Shown in pieces: positions 1 through 7,685 of a DNA stretch of 64,000 nt. The position numbers were made by a program, and so were the translations under genes. Positions within the stretch are counted from its first letter, which is position 1, and each line of letters opens with the position of its first letter. The notes below the pieces were generated by a model. The model had not been told where the DNA came from and ran no database searches. It saw only the letters and a list, made by a program, of their open reading frames with translations. The DNA comes from Pseudomonas salomonii (lineage in GTDB: Bacteria > Pseudomonadota > Gammaproteobacteria > Pseudomonadales > Pseudomonadaceae): the NCBI RefSeq assembly GCF_900107155.1, contig NZ_FNOX01000014.1, positions 62,001-126,000 on the forward strand, in the 5' to 3' direction.

Positions 1-429
1 TTCGCTGCAGGTATCTTCACTGGAATCCTGTCCGGCACCGGCATGGTGGACTCAATGGCCAAAAGCCTGCTGTACGTGATTCCGCCGAGCTTCGGGCCAT
101 TTCTTGCAGTATTCACTGCCGTGGTGAGCCTGCCGTTCACCTTTTTCATGTCGAACGATGCGTTCTACTTCGGGATCCTGCCAGTCATTGCTCAGACCGC
201 TGCCCAGTACGGCATTACACCACTGGAAATTGCGCGCGCGTCCGTTGTTGGCCAGCCGGTTCACTTATTGAGTCCTCTCGTGCCCTCGCTTTATTTGCTG
301 GTCGCCTTGGCCAAGGTCGACCTGGGCGATCACCAGCGATTCGCGCTGAAGTGGGCGATTCTAGCAAGCTTTGGATTGTTCCTAGGGGGCGTACTGTTCG
401 GCGCTTTCCCGTTCTATCAGGTTCGCTGA
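1..429 (+). CDS. CitMHS-family citrate/divalent-metal transporter, C-terminal part
   Basis: The frame is open from base 1, so the N-terminal part lies outside the window. The visible 142 residues are hydrophobic with about four membrane spans. They carry the run FFMSNDAFYFGILPV and the QPVHLLSPLVPSLYLLV segment typical of the C-terminal half of CitMHS carriers, which take up metal-citrate complexes across the inner membrane. The next gene is a GntR regulator 119 bp downstream and an MFS carrier follows, which suggests a di/tricarboxylate uptake locus. The exact substrate cannot be read from the fragment. Confidence 0.8.
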   Translation, partial: FAAGIFTGILSGTGMVDSMAKSLLYVIPPSFGPFLAVFTAVVSLPFTFFMSNDAFYFGILPVIAQTAAQYGITPLEIARASVVGQPVHLLSPLVPSLYLLVALAKVDLGDHQRFALKWAILASFGLFLGGVLFGAFPFYQVR

Positions 430-548
430 ACAGATATTGCGCGTTCAAAACACATCGGCGGAGATCAGAAGAGTGGTCTCTGCCGCTGCATGGCACGACG
501 CGCTAGAATGGCAGCTCTGTGGTTCAGCTCTTTCTGGTTCCCGATCCT

Positions 549-1436
549 ATGCCTCTAAGCCCACTGCAAGCACGCATTGCGCGTGACATCGTCTCCCACG
601 TACGTCGTGAACGCTTCCCTGTTGGTCATCACCTGGTCGAGTCCCAGCTGGCTACGACGCTCAATGTGTCGCGCACGCCGGTCAAGTTCGCCATGGGCCA
701 TCTGGTCGAAAAAGGCATGCTGACCTATGACCGCAACAGAGGTTTTTTCCTAGCCCGCGCGAGCGATGATCTGGGTGATCTCGTCTCTGAGGTCATGGGA
801 AACAGCGACGATCCTCTTTACCTGAAACTTGCAGAGCTGCGACTGAGCAGACAGCTTCCTGAGCTGTTTACTGAGATCGAATTTATGCGCCAGTTTGACG
901 TTTCCAGGGCAGCGCTGCGAGCCGTACTGTCCCGTATCCAGCAAGAAGGCTGGGTCGAACAGCGTGCGGGTCAGGGATGGCGTCTGCTGCCGATGATCGA
1001 CTCTGTCGAAGCCTATGAAGAAAGCTACTCCTTTCGCGCCACCATTGAGCCTTCCGGCCTTCTGTCACCGACATTTCAGCTTGATCGCGAAACCCTGGCG
1101 GCCTGTCGTCGGCAGCAGGAATTCATTGCCAATGGTGGGTATCTGACGATGACGGCACAGGAGTTGTTTGAGGCCAACTCTCTGTTCCACGAGACTCTGG
1201 CGGCATGTTCAGGCAACCGCTTCCTACAGCAGACCGTACGTCGCCTCGACCAACTACGCCGGCTCGTTGAATACCGGCAGGCAAGCGCACGTACACCCCG
1301 TAAAGGCCAAGCCGAAGAACACCTGGCGATTCTGGAGTGCCTGGAACGGGGCGACCGACTGGCAGCCGCTGATCAAATGCGACGCCATCTGGAACAGGCA
1401 AGACGCCACAAAGTCGACCCCGCTCTCTTCGAATAA
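549..1436 (+). CDS. GntR-family regulator with two winged-helix domains and an FCD domain
   Basis: This is a 295-residue cytoplasmic DNA-binding protein. Residues about 5-70 form a GntR winged helix (LATTLNVSRTPVKFAMGHL). Residues about 95-150 look like a second one (EFMRQFDVSRAALRAVLSRI). The rest is an all-helical FCD ligand domain with LFHETLAACSGNRFLQ. Ordinary FadR-type regulators have about 220-240 residues and one winged helix, so this is an extended form. I take the ATG at 549; a GTG at 519 is in frame. It sits between a citrate-type transporter and an MFS carrier and probably controls one or both. The effector is unknown. Confidence 0.85.
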   Translation: MPLSPLQARIARDIVSHVRRERFPVGHHLVESQLATTLNVSRTPVKFAMGHLVEKGMLTYDRNRGFFLARASDDLGDLVSEVMGNSDDPLYLKLAELRLSRQLPELFTEIEFMRQFDVSRAALRAVLSRIQQEGWVEQRAGQGWRLLPMIDSVEAYEESYSFRATIEPSGLLSPTFQLDRETLAACRRQQEFIANGGYLTMTAQELFEANSLFHETLAACSGNRFLQQTVRRLDQLRRLVEYRQASARTPRKGQAEEHLAILECLERGDRLAAADQMRRHLEQARRHKVDPALFE

Positions 1437-1539
1437 GCCCAACGCCTGCCCTGGAGTTGTCACGCGACCTGTCTAGGTCACGTGCGCTCTTTCCTGCCCG
1501 CCGATCGCCATCGACGCCTCACGTCAGTCGTCTGGTCCC

Positions 1540-1592
1540 ATCTGTTTTTCAGAAAACACAGATTGACTTATATCATTACAAAGTACACTTTG
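1540..1592. promoter_or_regulatory. Two adjacent inverted repeats upstream of the MFS gene
   Basis: ATCTGT (1540-1545) and ACAGAT (1558-1563) form a dyad around TTTTCAGAAAAC. Sixteen bases on, CAAAGT and ACTTTG form a second dyad (1579-1592). Both lie 100-155 bp upstream of the MFS start, in the gap after the GntR gene. They are candidate operators for that GntR protein or another regulator; this is inference from symmetry and position only. Confidence 0.4.
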
Positions 1593-1695
1593 AGCCCTGC
1601 AAAGAAACGAGCTCTCGCATACGTGTCCGCCTGAACACAACGCCATGCCTGAAGCTCGGTTACGCACACACCACAATCAGAATAATGGTGAACAC

Positions 1696-2994
1696 ATGTC
1701 ATACCGTAGAGGCTGGATAGCCGTCTTCCTATTCTCCTTGGCCATGGTCAATTACATGGATCGCATCGCGCTTTCCATTGCGGCCAAACCCATCGCAGAA
1801 GAGTTTCATCTCACATCAGTCGGGATGGGCTACCTATTCTCGTCCTTCATCTGGAGCTATGCGCTCTTCCTGATTCCGGTCGGCCTGCTGATTGATAGGT
1901 ACGGCGTGAAACGCGTCGGCGGCTTAGGTATTTTCATCTGGTCTCTGGCAACGGCACTCACAGGTGCAGCATCCAGCTTTGCCAGTCTGTTGGCTGCACG
2001 GCTAGTCATGGGCGCCGGCGAATCGGTTAGCAACCCGGTGGGTGCCAAGGTCATTCGTGAATGGATTCCGAGCACGGAGCGCGGCACCATCACCGCTATC
2101 TTCAACAGCGGCTCTTATGCGGGCCCAGCGATCTGTTCAGTGGTGCTCGCTGCATTGGTTGCAGCATTCGGCTGGCGTTTGTCTTTCGTGATAGCGGGCG
2201 CCATCGGGTTTAGTTGGCTAGTGGTGTGGTACTTCTTCTACGACAAGCCTGAGCAGGTGAAGTGGCTTGCGAAAGACGAGCGCGAACACATCGTTGCCAC
2301 TCGCGCCACCACTTCAACCGGCAATACCGCAACGGCGGCCTATGGCCTCAAAAAACTGCTGAAAACTCCGACCCTTTGGGGCCTGGCTATCACTCAAGGC
2401 TGCAACGTCTACACGCAGTATCTGTTCCTGACATGGCTACCGAGCTACCTGCAAGAAGTAAAACACCTGACCATTGCCAAGAGCGGTCTGTTCACAGCCA
2501 TTCCTTACGCAGCCGCCGTGGTGCTGTGCATTGTGATCGGCAAGTTGAGCGACCAGTATCTCAAGAACGGCGGTGGTGCCGCCTCTGGCAAACGTCGTAA
2601 CGTCATCGCCCTGACCATGCTGATCGCAAGCTGCATTTTGCTGATCCCGTTTGCCGACAACATCGCCCTCCTGGTGTTGATTTTCTCCCTCACCTTGGCA
2701 GGCATCGCTTCGACCACATCGTTGAACTTCTCTTTGCTCAACGACATGCTCCCAAGCTCGGGCGATGTGGGCCGGGCGATGGCATTTGTCGTGGTGGGCG
2801 GTAACATTTTCGGCATGTTGGCGCCCGTTGTGACTGGCTATGTCATCAACGAAACCGGAAGCTACAACTGGGCGTTCGCCATTGCAGGTGGACTGCTAGT
2901 AACTGGTGCAATTGTGACGCTGAGCATGACCAGGACGCCGATGATTCCTGAGAACCAGCGGGCTACCGAGCTTCTAACTCCACAAATCGCTTAA
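1696..2994 (+). CDS. MFS transporter, anion:cation symporter (ACS) type
   Basis: A 432-residue inner-membrane carrier with about 12 membrane spans. The N-terminus (FSLAMVNYMDRIALSIAAK) and the loop LIDRYGVKRVGG after span 2 are typical of the ACS family, whose members take up organic acids such as tartrate, glucarate, phthalate or galactonate. I start at the ATG at 1696, where the family's MSYRRGW-like N-terminus begins, rather than at the in-frame ATG at 1645. The gene lies downstream of a GntR regulator in the same direction with a 259-bp gap holding two palindromes, so it probably has its own promoter. Confidence 0.85.
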   Translation: MSYRRGWIAVFLFSLAMVNYMDRIALSIAAKPIAEEFHLTSVGMGYLFSSFIWSYALFLIPVGLLIDRYGVKRVGGLGIFIWSLATALTGAASSFASLLAARLVMGAGESVSNPVGAKVIREWIPSTERGTITAIFNSGSYAGPAICSVVLAALVAAFGWRLSFVIAGAIGFSWLVVWYFFYDKPEQVKWLAKDEREHIVATRATTSTGNTATAAYGLKKLLKTPTLWGLAITQGCNVYTQYLFLTWLPSYLQEVKHLTIAKSGLFTAIPYAAAVVLCIVIGKLSDQYLKNGGGAASGKRRNVIALTMLIASCILLIPFADNIALLVLIFSLTLAGIASTTSLNFSLLNDMLPSSGDVGRAMAFVVVGGNIFGMLAPVVTGYVINETGSYNWAFAIAGGLLVTGAIVTLSMTRTPMIPENQRATELLTPQIA

Positions 2995-3048
2995 GATTTC
3001 GATCTATCAGTTCTCGCACCGTTCTCATACAGCGCCTGAAGGGCGCTG

Positions 3049-3192
3049 GTGATGAACATCCTCCATGCCTGGATGAGCGCCCAGCGCGATCTGCTGCCCG
3101 AAGGCTCAGCCATCAGTAGAGCACTCGATTACAGCCTGAAACGCTGGGCAGCGCTATCACGCTACATCGATGACGGGGCAGTCAGTATTCCT
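3049..3192 (+). pseudogene. IS66-family transposase (TnpC) remnant, C-terminal part
   Basis: Translation gives LHAWMSAQRDLLPEGSAIS followed by RALDYSLKRWAALSRYIDDG. This is the strongly conserved part of IS66 transposases just before the IDNN-x-EN catalytic segment. Homology stops after DDGAV, where IDNN is expected and SIPV is found, so the catalytic Glu region is lost. No terminal repeats or partner ORFs are visible. It is an old insertion-sequence scar between the MFS gene and the convergent DMT exporter. Confidence 0.8.
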
Positions 3193-3216
3193 GTCGCTAT
3201 AGCATCTCTGTACGAG

Positions 3217-4203
3217 TTAAACAGCCGGAGAGTGACGGGGAGTACGATGACAATTCAGACACCACACGACACCGGTGACCAGAAGCGCAATCGCCGCAAT
3301 TTCATGTGAGTCGGGCAGCCGATGCTCCCATAGAAATCCAAAAACCAGCGCCGCTAACGTCTCAATCACGAGCACTTGTCCGCTTAGTGCCAGTGGTAGA
3401 AGTCGGCTCGCCTGATTCCAGCACGCATTACCCACAACCGAAGATAAAAACGCTACGCCACCGGCTACCATGACAAAGTGTAGCCATTCGGAGTTGTCAT
3501 GCGTTCCGACCTGCCTGCCCAGGACAGGTACCGCCAAAAGCAGTGACTGAGCGCCAGTCATGACCCCTGTCAGCAGTGCCCAGTCATGGGCGGAAACACT
3601 GGCTACCTGAACCAGCCGCCGAGCGTTGCTCACTGCGAACCAACTCCATGTCACTAACGCGCCCGCTGCGCATAGAATTCCGGCGAGGTTTGTCAGTATA
3701 TCTGGCTTGTCGCCGTTGATCAGTGCGTGCCAGCTGATGAGTACGACCCCGCCCACAGCGCAGAACAGCGAGGGAGTGAGCTTGCGCAAAGAAATAGCGT
3801 TGACGTCATGACGACCTGCCAGCGTGACGAACACCGGAATGAGTCCGACGATCAGAGACGTTGTGGCAATGCCAACCAACTGCACACCGGTGCCCACCAG
3901 CGTGTAGTAAATGAGGTTTCCAATCAGGCTAAGCCAGAAGAGTGACTTCCAGTCGGCGATGGTGAGATTGGCGCAAACGCGCCTCCAGCGGGGCATAAGC
4001 AAGGCCACCGAAATCGCGCCGTAGCAGAGAAATCTCAGAACGGCGAATTGCAGGCCGCTCAGCCCCGGGGTGAGCTGGGGGCCGAGGAAGATCACTCCCC
4101 AACACAGGCCCGCGCAAACTCCGTAGACAATGCCCTTTAGCAGTAATCGGTCAGCAAACATTTCATCCGCGCTCCAAAGCGTTATGGGTAAAGTCTGGAG
4201 CAA
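3217..4203 (-). CDS. DMT-superfamily (EamA) transporter
   Basis: A 328-residue membrane protein with about ten spans arranged as two EamA repeats (roughly residues 25-155 and 175-315). The first begins GIVYGVCAGLCWGVIFLGPQ. Such proteins usually export amino acids or other small metabolites; the substrate is not evident. A second possible start, Met15 (MFADRLLL), lies at 4161. It follows the AraC gene by 37 bp on the same strand, so the two probably form a unit in which the regulator controls its exporter. Confidence 0.8.
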   Translation of the reverse strand: MLQTLPITLWSADEMFADRLLLKGIVYGVCAGLCWGVIFLGPQLTPGLSGLQFAVLRFLCYGAISVALLMPRWRRVCANLTIADWKSLFWLSLIGNLIYYTLVGTGVQLVGIATTSLIVGLIPVFVTLAGRHDVNAISLRKLTPSLFCAVGGVVLISWHALINGDKPDILTNLAGILCAAGALVTWSWFAVSNARRLVQVASVSAHDWALLTGVMTGAQSLLLAVPVLGRQVGTHDNSEWLHFVMVAGGVAFLSSVVGNACWNQASRLLPLALSGQVLVIETLAALVFGFLWEHRLPDSHEIAAIALLVTGVVWCLNCHRTPRHSPAV

Positions 4204-4240
4204 CTGATTCGGGGAGTATTGTCGGTAACTACGGGATTTT

Positions 4241-4969
4241 TTACCCAGACTGTTTTTGCGTTTTACGATAAACCGCCGGGGTCGTGGCCCTCACGCGCTG
4301 CATGGCACGGGTCAGCGATGCCTGGTCGCAAAAGCCGGCACGCAAGGCAATCTCGGATATGGTCAATGAGGTTCCACGCAACCATCGTTGAGCTTCTTGC
4401 AGGCGTAAATCAGTCAACCAAGCTTGCGGACTCATCTCGAACATTAGCCGGAAACGTTGGTGCATCTGGCTCATGCTCATTTTTGCTACTTGAGCCATGC
4501 TTTCATTGCTCCAGTTCGCTCCAGGATCCGCCTGAACACGAGCGATCAACTGCTTCATGGGGTCTGGAAAGCGGGAGATATCCGGATTTAGAGACGACAA
4601 AAGCAGAGGCCCCAATTGGGCGGCCGCGATGGACAATTGCGCATTGCCGATTAGCTCAGCGAACTCTATAAGCCGACGAGTAGCGGGGGAAATGGGCACA
4701 TATATTTTCTGAGCAAGACGCTCGATCTGGAGCGTTTCCATAATTGTCGGCGCACAGTCCAAAACTAAGAAACGGCTATCGAGGTGAGTTTGCTGCGAAT
4801 GGATCGAGCCAGGTGTCACAAGCGCTGCCAGTGACTGATCAATGCAGCCGCCGCGACCGTTTACGTCAATTTCCATTTCGCCACGAATCGGCAGTACCAA
4901 TTGAGCATGCTCGTGGTAGTGGTGACGGTCTTCCCTCTCATAGCTGCGAACTTCAAGACTAAGAAACAT
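4241..4969 (-). CDS. AraC-family transcriptional regulator
   Basis: A 242-residue protein. The N-terminal part is a cupin-like ligand domain with the metal-type segment HHYHEHAQLVLPIRGEME, and the last 100 residues carry the double helix-turn-helix of AraC proteins (SMAQVAKMSMSQMHQRF, then LTISEIALRAGFCDQASLTRAM). The start at 4969 has AAGGTG five bases upstream. Its position directly ahead of an EamA exporter suggests it senses a small molecule and regulates that gene. The inducer is unknown. Confidence 0.85.
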   Translation of the reverse strand: MFLSLEVRSYEREDRHHYHEHAQLVLPIRGEMEIDVNGRGGCIDQSLAALVTPGSIHSQQTHLDSRFLVLDCAPTIMETLQIERLAQKIYVPISPATRRLIEFAELIGNAQLSIAAAQLGPLLLSSLNPDISRFPDPMKQLIARVQADPGANWSNESMAQVAKMSMSQMHQRFRLMFEMSPQAWLTDLRLQEAQRWLRGTSLTISEIALRAGFCDQASLTRAMQRVRATTPAVYRKTQKQSG

Positions 4970-5460
4970 TAGTGCACCTTCCGGCCCGTCTGGTTATCCA
5001 AGGTTGACGTCCCAAAACGCCCAATGCGCGCCCGCGTCAGGTCAGACTTGCCACTGATTCTAACATCTACGGATCAGACCGTTGATCGCACAGGCTGTAT
5101 TGGCCATACGCTTACGTTTTCCCTTCGATTCACCTTAGCTTCGATTGCACTGCCAGGATATGCCTATCTGCTTGCCCCCCGAACTTTCCGCAGATGATCT
5201 TGGTTTCCGTCGAGCCTATGACCCGTACTCATAGGATAACAACACTCCTTGTTGGGATTTTTGAGCCTACCTAGAGTGGCATCCATCGCAGCGCAATAAG
5301 CGCTTGACGATCGACACACGAGCCTCGAACGCGGTCTGGTTATCGACTTCCCAATTACTCGTGGCGCTCCTGGCGCTGGCGATAGTGCTCAAGAAACCAA
5401 CGACGCTCAGTTTGACGACTCAATGCTGACCCTAATCAAACTTGCACAAGGAATAAAAAG
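4970..5460. other. Intergenic region with remnant of an MmyB-type regulator gene end
   Basis: No intact gene is visible in these 491 bases. From about 5213 to 5295 the sequence resembles the region between the XRE regulator and aldehyde dehydrogenase genes near 10.3 kb, read on the opposite strand. It has the same terminal codons (AYDPxS, stop), GATAACAACAC directly after the stop, and CATCGCAGCGCA ahead of a GCGC hairpin. The likely reading is that an MmyB-type regulator gene once stood here and only its last codons and promoter region survive, now serving the alpha/beta hydrolase. Confidence 0.5.
5215..5235. promoter_or_regulatory. Candidate operator palindrome (copy 1) upstream of the alpha/beta hydrolase
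   Basis: CCTATGA and TCATAGG are perfect inverted arms with a 7-base spacer. The same element with 8-base arms lies at 10327-10347 over the end of the XRE/MmyB regulator gene. In both places it is followed by GATAACAACAC. It lies 226 bp upstream of the hydrolase start. Confidence 0.55.
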
Positions 5461-6234
5461 ATGAAATCCAAAACGAGAATTGCCGCTCTCATCTCATCTC
5501 TGACGCTGGCTGCGCTTAGCACTGCGGCTGCTGCACAGGAAAATCCCGCCGCTGTACAGGCCGCCAAAACGGTCGTACTCGTACACGGCGCGTTCGCTGA
5601 CGGTTCATCGTGGAACAAAGTGATTCCATTACTTGAGAAAGCTGGACTGAAGGTGGTCGCGGTGCAGAATTCGCTGGACTCACTGGACAGCGACGTCGCC
5701 GCTACCAACCGCGCGATCACCGATGCGCAAGGGCCTGTGGTTCTGGTTGGGCACTCATGGGCGGGCGCTGTTATCAGCGACGCCGGCGTCAACGACAAGG
5801 TCAAATCCTTGGTGTATGTGGCGGCTTACGCACCCGATGACGGCCAATCTGTGTACGACTCAGCTAAAGGCTACCCGCAAATGCCAGGGCTGGCGTCTTT
5901 CGTAAAAGATCACGATGGCTACCTAAAGGTCAGCGACGCAGGCGTCGCCAAGTTTTTCGCACCTGACCTTTCGCCTTCGGAACAAAAACTGATTGCAGCA
6001 ACTCAAGGCGCGTTGAACAGCAAAGCACTGGGTCAACCAGTTCCCCATGCTGCCTGGCACAAGGTGCCTTCGTTCGCAGTTGTAGCCGCTAATGACCTGA
6101 TCATTTCGCCGCAGCAGCAACGCGATCAGGCAAAGCGCATGCACGCCACTTCTATAGAAGTGCCTTCGAGCCACGTCGCAATGCTCGCTTATCCGAAAGC
6201 AGTCGCGGATCTGATTATCAAAGCCGCGCAATGA
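5461..6234 (+). CDS. Secreted alpha/beta-fold hydrolase
   Basis: A 257-residue protein with a Sec signal peptide (KTRIAALISSLTLAALSTAAAA, cleavage near residue 25). The mature part has the alpha/beta-hydrolase pattern: VVLVHGAFADGSSW oxyanion region, GHSWAGA nucleophile elbow (Ser), a late Asp region (VVAANDLIIS) and the final SSHVAML histidine. The family includes periplasmic esterases and lactonases and proteins like EstC or SalR-type hydrolases; no substrate can be assigned. AGGAAT lies upstream of the ATG. A hairpin terminator follows, so it is probably transcribed alone. Confidence 0.85.
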   Translation: MKSKTRIAALISSLTLAALSTAAAAQENPAAVQAAKTVVLVHGAFADGSSWNKVIPLLEKAGLKVVAVQNSLDSLDSDVAATNRAITDAQGPVVLVGHSWAGAVISDAGVNDKVKSLVYVAAYAPDDGQSVYDSAKGYPQMPGLASFVKDHDGYLKVSDAGVAKFFAPDLSPSEQKLIAATQGALNSKALGQPVPHAAWHKVPSFAVVAANDLIISPQQQRDQAKRMHATSIEVPSSHVAMLAYPKAVADLIIKAAQ

Positions 6235-6335
6235 TTCGAAGGTGGACGATCATTGTAATGCCGCAATTTCTCTATCAACTCTGGCACGTGAGATGACTGT
6301 CATGAACTGGTAAATAACTGAATATGCTCCACCAG

Positions 6336-6358
6336 GCCCGACTTAATGTCGGGCTTTT
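6336..6358 (+). terminator. Rho-independent terminator after the alpha/beta hydrolase
   Basis: GCCCGAC (6336-6342), loop TTAAT, GTCGGGC (6348-6354), then TTTT. It lies about 100 bp after the hydrolase stop codon. Confidence 0.8.
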
Positions 6359-6506
6359 CCGTTGATGCCAGCAAGTTTTTAGCGAACTGTAGCCGACCGG
6401 AGAATTTCGCTCGCCCTGAAACACTACGGGATCCGTCCGGCGTTTAAGCGAGTCGGCGAAACAGCGTGACTTGCATTTTCGCCTGCTGCACAGGAGCACG
6501 CTAAAC

Positions 6507-7268
6507 CTAGGTCAGGTTCAACCCCCCGTCTGACAGGAGCACCTCGCCGGTCAAATAGTCCGACTCGACCAGCATGGCGACAGCTTTTGCGATGTCGTCC
6601 GGGCTGGCGGCCCTGCGCATAGGAGCGCGAGTTCGCCACAGCTCCTGGGCCTCTGTCCACTCTGCTGTCAATGGCGTATCGACCAAGCCAGGCGCCACAG
6701 CGTTTACGCGAATTTCTGGCCCAAGCGATACCGCGAGCAAGCGGGTCATGTGATTCAGCGCAGCTTTGCTTACCGCATAGGGAATCGATGCGCCTTTAGG
6801 ACGGATACCGGCATGCGAACTGATGTTCACGACGCAGCCTGCTCGACGGTAACGGGCAGCATCGCGCAATGCCGACTCGGTCAAAACGACCAGGTGAAAC
6901 GGCGCCACGACATTGACCTCGTTAAGTTCGTGCCACACCGCCGAACTTGCAGACGCAAGGTCGCCGTGCGCAATGACTCTGCTAATACCAGCGTTATTGA
7001 CCAATACGTCGAGCTGCCCCCACGCGGCAATAGCCTCGTCAACAAGCCTGACCCTGTCAGCTTCGACAGCAAGATCAGCTTGCACGTAAACAGTCTGCTT
7101 CATTTCGGCAACCATGGCGCGTCCCGTCTCTGCAGAATTTCGCGAATGAAGCACCACCGCATAGCCTGCACGGCTGAGTACACGTGCAATGGCTGCGCCG
7201 ATACCGGAAGTCGATCCTGTCACCAATGCGACGCGTAATCCGTTGTCGATTGTCGGATTGGGTTTCAT
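6507..7268 (-). CDS. Short-chain dehydrogenase/reductase (SDR)
   Basis: A 253-residue classical SDR. It has the nucleotide-binding TGSTSGIG near residue 18, NNAG near residue 90, and the catalytic Ser and YAVSK (NISSHAG then YAVSKAALNH). The fold predicts NAD(P)-dependent oxidation or reduction of an alcohol or carbonyl compound; FabG-like and glucose-dehydrogenase-like relatives exist and the substrate is not decidable. It stands alone on the minus strand, with a decayed IS66 remnant in the 417-bp gap upstream. Confidence 0.8.
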   Translation of the reverse strand: MKPNPTIDNGLRVALVTGSTSGIGAAIARVLSRAGYAVVLHSRNSAETGRAMVAEMKQTVYVQADLAVEADRVRLVDEAIAAWGQLDVLVNNAGISRVIAHGDLASASSAVWHELNEVNVVAPFHLVVLTESALRDAARYRRAGCVVNISSHAGIRPKGASIPYAVSKAALNHMTRLLAVSLGPEIRVNAVAPGLVDTPLTAEWTEAQELWRTRAPMRRAASPDDIAKAVAMLVESDYLTGEVLLSDGGLNLT

Positions 7269-7329
7269 AGGGATATCTCGAATGAGTTTCCAGAGCGTAA
7301 GCAGCCAGCGTACACAACTTGCGCAGATC

Positions 7330-7580
7330 AGTCAGGCATTCACCGATGCGCAAGCAGAGGCTTGATCTCACTGGCTCGCTGCGCAGCGACCTGACGAATA
7401 ACTCGTTCGAACCCAAGCGCGCGGCTGGGCATGTCGCTCGACTTCGTACAGCCCGACAATAGAGTGGAGCGCCTGCTTCGCTAACGGGTTTGGCTACATG
7501 CAGGCAGAACAACGGGCGGCGCGCATGGGCCACGGCACGACTCGGTACGTCACGCCCCGACGCCCTATAGACGTGAATCA
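7330..7580 (-). pseudogene. IS66-family transposase (TnpC) remnant, central part
   Basis: One minus-strand frame reads VAHARRPLFCLHVAKP, matching the HARRKFFDLHVA motif of IS66 transposases. After a frameshift the next frame reads AKQALHSIVGLYEVERHAQ, matching their ALxxIxxLYEVER segment. A third stretch near 7335-7380 (RQVAAQRASEIKPLLAHR) resembles the RQxRxxxxxPLLxAL part that follows. At least two frameshifts and several stops show it is dead. The part that would come next in the protein is the piece present at 3049-3192. Confidence 0.65.
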
Positions 7581-7632
7581 GCTCTAAGCTGTGCCAATCC
7601 TTGGGAACGAAGTCTTTATATTCGGGCATGGA

Positions 7633-7657
7633 AAAGCCGTCGACTGGCGACGGCTTT
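7633..7657 (-). terminator. Terminator after the Old Yellow Enzyme gene
   Basis: AAAGCCGTCG (7633-7642) and CGACGGCTTT (7648-7657) form a perfect 10-bp stem with a 5-base loop. On the minus strand it ends in TTTTC, 29 bp after the stop codon of the Old Yellow Enzyme gene. Confidence 0.75.
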
Positions 7658-7685
7658 GAGGGGGGACTTCAGCTCGACGAAGGGT

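Larger units (their letters stand above)
7269..7685. other. Intergenic region between SDR and Old Yellow Enzyme genes
   Basis: The 417 bases contain a decayed IS66 transposase piece (about 7330-7580, minus strand) and the terminator of the upstream Old Yellow Enzyme gene (7633-7657). The promoter of the SDR gene must also lie here but I see no clear box. The 184-residue open frame on the minus strand is not a real gene; it is the IS66 remnant read through. Confidence 0.6.

Noticed and set aside
7075..7629. A 184-codon minus-strand frame considered as a gene
   Set aside because: Part overlaps the SDR gene in another frame and the rest reads through a frameshifted IS66 remnant.
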